DNA of 8,678 bases from Candidatus Aenigmatarchaeota archaeon (lineage in GTDB: Archaea > Aenigmatarchaeota > Aenigmatarchaeia > QMZS01): positions 1 through 8,678 of the forward strand of contig QMZV01000029.1 of assembly GCA_003663355.1 (NCBI GenBank), given 5' to 3'. The translations under genes and the position numbers were made by a program. Position 1 is the stretch's first letter. Every line of letters starts with the position of its first letter. The notes beneath the pieces were generated by a model. That model was not told the DNA's origin. It did not search any database and worked only from the letters and a program-made list of their open reading frames with translations. Below are positions 6,534 to 8,678 of the stretch, in pieces.

Positions 6534-6645
6534 TATCCCACCCCAAATCTACAGGCAATTTTCCTTCCGCCTGTAGATTTTGAATAACCTTTCTCAAAAT
6601 TTCTTCAAAATTTTCCCAAAATTTTAATTTATTTTTCATATTCAT
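6508..6645 (-). CDS. small hypothetical protein, 45 aa
   Basis: This 45-codon gene starts MNMKNKLKFWENF and ends NDKEKKIK. It is supported by context: its ATG overlaps the stop of the ribbon-helix-helix gene as ATGA, the same join seen elsewhere in the operon, and its 3' end runs into the 72-codon gene. The peptide has an amphipathic helix at about residues 6-26 (KLKFWENFEEILRKVIQNLQ) and a charged tail, with no cysteines or membrane segment. A perfect 12-bp inverted repeat lies within codons 22-34. Function is unknown; an alternative is that the stretch is a structured leader for the downstream gene rather than coding. Confidence 0.55.
   Translation of the reverse strand: MNMKNKLKFWENFEEILRKVIQNLQAEGKLPVDLGWDNDKEKKIK
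6545..6580 (-). promoter_or_regulatory. perfect 12-bp stem-loop before the 72-aa gene
   Basis: AAATCTACAGGC (6545-6556) and GCCTGTAGATTT (6569-6580) are exact inverted copies with a 12-nt loop. The stem ends 11 bases before the ATG of the 72-residue protein, with GGGGTGGG between. No T-run follows, so it is not a standard terminator. It could steer translation or RNA processing of the operon mRNA, or be a protein-binding DNA site. It lies inside the small 45-codon gene. Confidence 0.7.
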
Positions 6646-6800
6646 TTATCCTTTATCCCAATAGATAACAAATTTTTATCTTCTAAATCCTTCAAAACTA
6701 AAAATCTAATATATTCTGATAAAGTAATTCCTTTAGATTTTGAGTATTCCTCTGCTTTTTTCCTAACAGTTTTTCCCAATCTTGTAGCGACCTGTTCCAT
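6642..6800 (-). CDS. ribbon-helix-helix (CopG/Arc-like) DNA-binding protein
   Basis: Small regulator, 52 residues from the ATG at 6800. After MEQ the strand VATRLGKT is followed by helix 1 (VRKKAEEYSKSKG) and helix 2 (TLSEYIRFLVLKDLE), the classic RHH pattern; such proteins bind operators as dimers and often repress their own operon or control plasmid copy number. An in-frame TTG at 6848 would add 16 residues (SDTIPISDGIINKTK) and give 68 residues. I prefer the ATG because the domain begins right after it and no ribosome site favours the TTG, but this is not settled. It heads the minus-strand operon and joins the next gene by ATGA. The inverted repeat at 6868-6888 upstream is a likely binding site. 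Confidence 0.8.
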   Translation of the reverse strand: MEQVATRLGKTVRKKAEEYSKSKGITLSEYIRFLVLKDLEDKNLLSIGIKDK

Positions 6801-6867
6801 CTTAGTTTTATTTATTATGCCATCACTTATTGGTATCGTGTCACTCAACTAAAAATAACTATATTCA

Positions 6868-6888
6868 TACTGTCAGTGAATGACAGTA
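6868..6888. promoter_or_regulatory. operator-like inverted repeat between divergent genes
   Basis: TACTGTCA (6868-6875) and TGACAGTA (6881-6888) are perfect inverted copies around GTGAA. They are located in the control region between the RHH operon and the divergent gene at 6927. The two-fold symmetric form and position suit binding by the RHH protein or by the winged-helix protein encoded opposite. Confidence 0.6.
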
Positions 6889-6912
6889 ACTTAAAGATAA
6901 CTTAAAAGTTAT
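6887..6912. promoter_or_regulatory. tandem repeat and palindrome with TATA-like core
   Basis: TAACTTAAAGA (6887-6897) is followed at once by TAACTTAAAAG (6898-6908). The second copy is part of the palindrome ATAACTT-AA-AAGTTAT (6897-6912). CTTAAAAG is centred about 23 bases before the ATG at 6927, so it could be the TATA box of a leaderless transcript. Being palindromic, it could also serve the minus-strand RHH operon. Confidence 0.5.
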
Positions 6913-6926
6913 TTTTATATTATTTT

Positions 6927-7733
6927 ATGGTAAGAAACCCAGAAATAGAAAGTTTAATTGAGGGGGAAACTAAAGAAACGGCAGAACAATCTTTTAAAAG
7001 CAGTCCAAAGAAACGATTTGATATTCTAAAAATTATTGAAAAATGTCCAGGACAGAGAAAAGATATAGCAGAAAAATACGTAATGTTTCTGGGGGAGCTT
7101 AATGCAAAATTCAAGTTGGATAAAACGGAGGAAGAAATTGAAAAAGTTGGGTCTGTAGATAATGTTAGGCATATATTGGATGACCTCATAAAATGGGGAA
7201 AAATTAAGAAAAAAGAAACAAAAAGATATCCTATTTATTATCTCTCAAATATACAAGAAGTAATAATAAAATTTAGAAAAAAATATGGGAGAGAACCCAC
7301 GAAAGAAGAAATAGCTTATGAAATTGGCAAGAGTCCCCGTGACAAAAAATCTGAGGAAGAACTCTATAAAATTGCGAAAAAAATTGGATGGAAAAAAGTT
7401 TCAAAAAAAGATTTAATAAATCATTCTAAAAGTATTATAAAAGACGAATATGGACGTATTTATGATATAGACGAAATTATAGATGCTTTAGATGATGGAT
7501 TAGTCACAGATTTGTCAGCACCATGTGGTCATTCAATAAAATTATCAAAAGAACCAGAACTAAGGTTAAAATTGTTTTGCGAGCATATTAAGACAGGATA
7601 CCCAGAAGTAATGAAAGAATTAGAAAAATATAAAAAAGGTAAACCAAATAAACTTGAAGAAAAAATTAGAGAGATAATATTTTCTGTAGAAAATGGAGGA
7701 TATCTTAAAGGAAAGTGTAAACTTTGTCCCTAA
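6927..7733 (+). CDS. winged-helix-like protein with Cys/His pairs, unknown function
   Basis: Soluble protein of 268 residues, the only plus-strand gene of the block. Residues 30-107 look like a winged helix: helix ILKIIEKC, helix QRKDIAEKY, a longer helix SVDNVRHILDDLIKWGKI, then a wing KKKETKRYPIYYL. Residues 115-136 include YGREPTKEEIAYEIGKS, similar to a helical motif found in sigma-70 region 3, but no other sigma region is present. The C-terminal third has C200/H202 (PCGH), C218/H220 (FCEH) and C264/C267 (CKLC), which could bind zinc. It reads away from the RHH operon, sharing the operator-bearing gap 6849-6926, and may be a regulator or replication accessory. The stop lies 4 bp from that of the convergent next gene. 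Confidence 0.75.
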   Translation: MVRNPEIESLIEGETKETAEQSFKSSPKKRFDILKIIEKCPGQRKDIAEKYVMFLGELNAKFKLDKTEEEIEKVGSVDNVRHILDDLIKWGKIKKKETKRYPIYYLSNIQEVIIKFRKKYGREPTKEEIAYEIGKSPRDKKSEEELYKIAKKIGWKKVSKKDLINHSKSIIKDEYGRIYDIDEIIDALDDGLVTDLSAPCGHSIKLSKEPELRLKLFCEHIKTGYPEVMKELEKYKKGKPNKLEEKIREIIFSVENGGYLKGKCKLCP

Positions 7734-7737
7734 AAAA

Positions 7738-8001
7738 CTATAATCTTAATATTTTAATCCATTTTTTTATTTTTTTAGCAAATTCTTTATCTGTATCAAG
7801 TTTGTAATGTAAATAGCCACACATAGCATCTCCGTCTGCTATTTGACCTATAGCCATCGCCTCTAATGGATTATTGTGGAAAAACTTTCTATGTTTTTTT
7901 CCTAAATACTTTGCTGGATAATCCATCATCTGATGGGTTTTAGTGCAAGTTTTTCCTAATAATATTTTACTTATTTTTTCATGTTCTCTTCTATTTGGCA
8001 T
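7738..8001 (-). CDS. small His-rich hypothetical protein, 87 aa
   Basis: The protein from ATG 8001 begins MPNRREHEKISKILLG; an in-frame TTG at 8022 would add seven residues and a longer overlap, so the ATG is preferred. It has regularly placed His and Asp residues (by this start H7, H23, D27, H37, H42, D57, H65) in the pattern EH...TH..MMD...LGKKHR..FH. This looks like a conserved soluble helical protein, possibly metal binding. I have the impression of related short proteins in archaeal genomes and phages, but I cannot name the family. Its start overlaps the end of the upstream gene by 11 bp, so the two are likely co-translated. Confidence 0.7.
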   Translation of the reverse strand: MPNRREHEKISKILLGKTCTKTHQMMDYPAKYLGKKHRKFFHNNPLEAMAIGQIADGDAMCGYLHYKLDTDKEFAKKIKKWIKILRL

Positions 8002-8197
8002 ATTCTTTAGTAACCTTTTCAACTAATCGGCAACTGCATTGAATAGCAGGTTCAATTCCTAATTGTATAGCCAAATCAATACAAGGCTCAATTGCTTTTT
8101 TGAAACTTTGAACATTATCTATTAAATCAGAAAACAACTTTCTTCTCTCTTTATCATCCATTTTTAGACATTCCTCTATTGTAACTATTTTATTCAT
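7991..8197 (-). CDS. small hypothetical protein, 68 aa
   Basis: Not recognised. It is a short helical protein with an acidic first half (IEECLKMDDKERRKLFSDLID) and a cysteine-bearing second half (C39, C54, C56). The ATG at 8197 is the only good start. No Shine-Dalgarno sequence is seen, but an AT-rich box around 8214-8226 is spaced suitably for a leaderless archaeal promoter, with an 18-bp palindrome just upstream. It is the first gene of a two-gene unit with the His-rich protein gene, which it overlaps by 11 bp. Confidence 0.65.
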   Translation of the reverse strand: MNKIVTIEECLKMDDKERRKLFSDLIDNVQSFKKAIEPCIDLAIQLGIEPAIQCSCRLVEKVTKEYAK

Positions 8198-8231
8198 AAT
8201 TAATTTTAAGATTAATATTTATTATTTTTCA

Positions 8232-8249
8232 TTAATCAAAATTGATTAA
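8232..8249. promoter_or_regulatory. 18-bp palindrome, operator candidate
   Basis: TTAATCAA and TTGATTAA are perfect inverted copies separated by AA. The centre is about 43 bases upstream of the ATG at 8197 and just upstream of its presumed TATA box, where a bound protein would affect transcription. The HTH protein encoded next to it at 8269 is a possible binder. AT-rich composition raises the odds of chance symmetry. The rest of the 71-bp gap 8198-8268 shows nothing else. Confidence 0.5.
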
Positions 8250-8268
8250 AAAGAAAATCCTTTCTAAT

Positions 8269-8667
8269 TCAAAAATCAAATCCCAAAACTTTTTTGGAAA
8301 CAACACTTGAAACTTTGTCTATGATTTCTTTTAATTTTTCTTTTTTTTCATTTTCCAAAGATTTCAAAAATTCAATATCTCTTCTTATTTTTCCTTCTAC
8401 AACTTCAAGCCAAATTTCCCAGCAACTTAATACTTTTGTTTTTGGATATTTCAGCAATAAATCTGCAGGCTCTTTTCCAATAGAAAACTCCTTGAAAATT
8501 TGTTTTTCTAACTCAATATCTAATTTTTTTTCTTTAATTTCTTTATTAAATTCTTTAGCAATTTTGTTTATAGTTGGTCTACTGATTTTTAACTCTCTTG
8601 AAATTTCACTTTTTGGTATATTTCTTTTTAATAGTTCCCTAACTTTTGCAAGTTTTTTGCTATCCAT
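8269..8667 (-). CDS. helix-turn-helix DNA-binding protein, 132 aa
   Basis: Residues 5-42 form a resolvase/transposase-type helix-turn-helix: LAKVRELLKRN, then IPKSEISRELKIS, then the recognition helix RPTINKIAKEFNKE. The rest (about 45-125) is helical, with a Trp-containing segment SCWEIWLEVVEGKIRRDIE (81-99) and a Lys/Glu-rich coiled-coil-like tail. No catalytic serine-recombinase or transposase domain is present, and the length is too short for one, so it is a DNA-binding regulator or adaptor. A phage small-terminase-like protein is a weaker alternative. The ATG at 8667 is 11 bases from the window edge, so its promoter is mostly outside. The palindrome beyond its 3' end is a candidate site for it. 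Confidence 0.75.
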   Translation of the reverse strand: MDSKKLAKVRELLKRNIPKSEISRELKISRPTINKIAKEFNKEIKEKKLDIELEKQIFKEFSIGKEPADLLLKYPKTKVLSCWEIWLEVVEGKIRRDIEFLKSLENEKKEKLKEIIDKVSSVVSKKVLGFDF

Positions 8668-8678
8668 AATTATTATAA

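Larger units (their letters stand above)
3961..8678. mobile_element. putative integrated plasmid/provirus-like block (boundaries uncertain)
   Basis: Right of the hydrogenase operon the sequence becomes visibly more AT-rich. The genes change to a type common on small replicons: a helicase-type ATPase, a ribbon-helix-helix regulator, an HTH protein and many short overlapping ORFs without core-metabolism relatives. Iteron-like repeats sit inside the helicase gene. I see no integrase, capsid, terminase or partition gene and no proven att repeat, and the block runs to the window's right edge. The start given is simply the palindrome at the compositional shift. An ordinary genomic island would look similar. 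Confidence 0.45.

Noticed and set aside
6920..7189. 89-codon minus-strand ORF opposite the winged-helix gene
   Set aside because: Antisense, Ser/Phe-rich product; the plus-strand reading has clear folded-protein features and a promoter-like region.
7281..7335. Sigma-70 factor reading of the gene at 6927
   Set aside because: Only one short region-3-like helix matches; no region 2 or region 4 is present.
7679..7694. ATTTTC-TGTA-GAAAAT palindrome near the end of the gene at 6927
   Set aside because: Short, AT-rich and within coding sequence; expected by chance at this composition.
1..8678. Alternative genetic code with TGA read as an amino acid
   Set aside because: TGA ends several genes exactly at ATGA joins (4432, 6315, 6642), and conserved genes contain no in-frame TGA.

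Overview
The window is AT-rich and gene-dense. Its starts show little or no Shine-Dalgarno sequence, several upstream regions carry AT-rich TATA-like boxes, arginine is mostly AGA/AGG, and TGA is a normal stop. This points to an anaerobic archaeon, perhaps a small-genome DPANN-type lineage. That is inference from style; a low-GC anaerobic bacterium is not excluded.

Positions 1-3873 (minus strand) are a metabolic operon read right to left: a rhomboid intramembrane protease, then hydC (NuoE-like [2Fe-2S] subunit), hydB (NuoF-like FMN/NADH subunit) and hydA ([FeFe]-hydrogenase catalytic subunit, running off the left edge). The three hyd genes are 1 bp apart or overlap, so they should make one NAD(H)-linked, cytoplasmic trimeric hydrogenase. 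It departs from textbook HydABC in several ways. HydA has serine at the proton-relay cysteine next to the H-cluster and lacks the His-Cys3 [4Fe-4S] site. HydB is a stripped-down NuoF core with no ferredoxin domain and an altered glycine-rich loop.

Positions 3874-4123 hold no supported gene but contain a 33-bp near-perfect palindrome, a second inverted repeat and a short direct repeat. They mark the border to a visibly more AT-rich, plasmid- or provirus-like block.

Positions 4124-8667 look like that mobile or integrated block. A minus-strand operon, stitched together by overlaps (mostly 4-bp ATGA), encodes a ribbon-helix-helix regulator, a 45-residue protein, a 72-residue protein, a large AAA+/SF3-like helicase-type ATPase and a 103-residue protein. 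Inside the helicase gene lie two inverted clusters of three 9-bp repeats that resemble replication iterons. Inside the 45-codon gene lies a perfect 12-bp stem. A compact control region with an operator-like repeat and TATA-like palindromes separates this operon from a divergent gene for a winged-helix, Cys/His-containing protein. Further right are two overlapping small genes of unknown function, an 18-bp palindrome, and a helix-turn-helix protein gene. No integrase, tRNA or right-hand boundary is visible, so the extent of the element is unknown.
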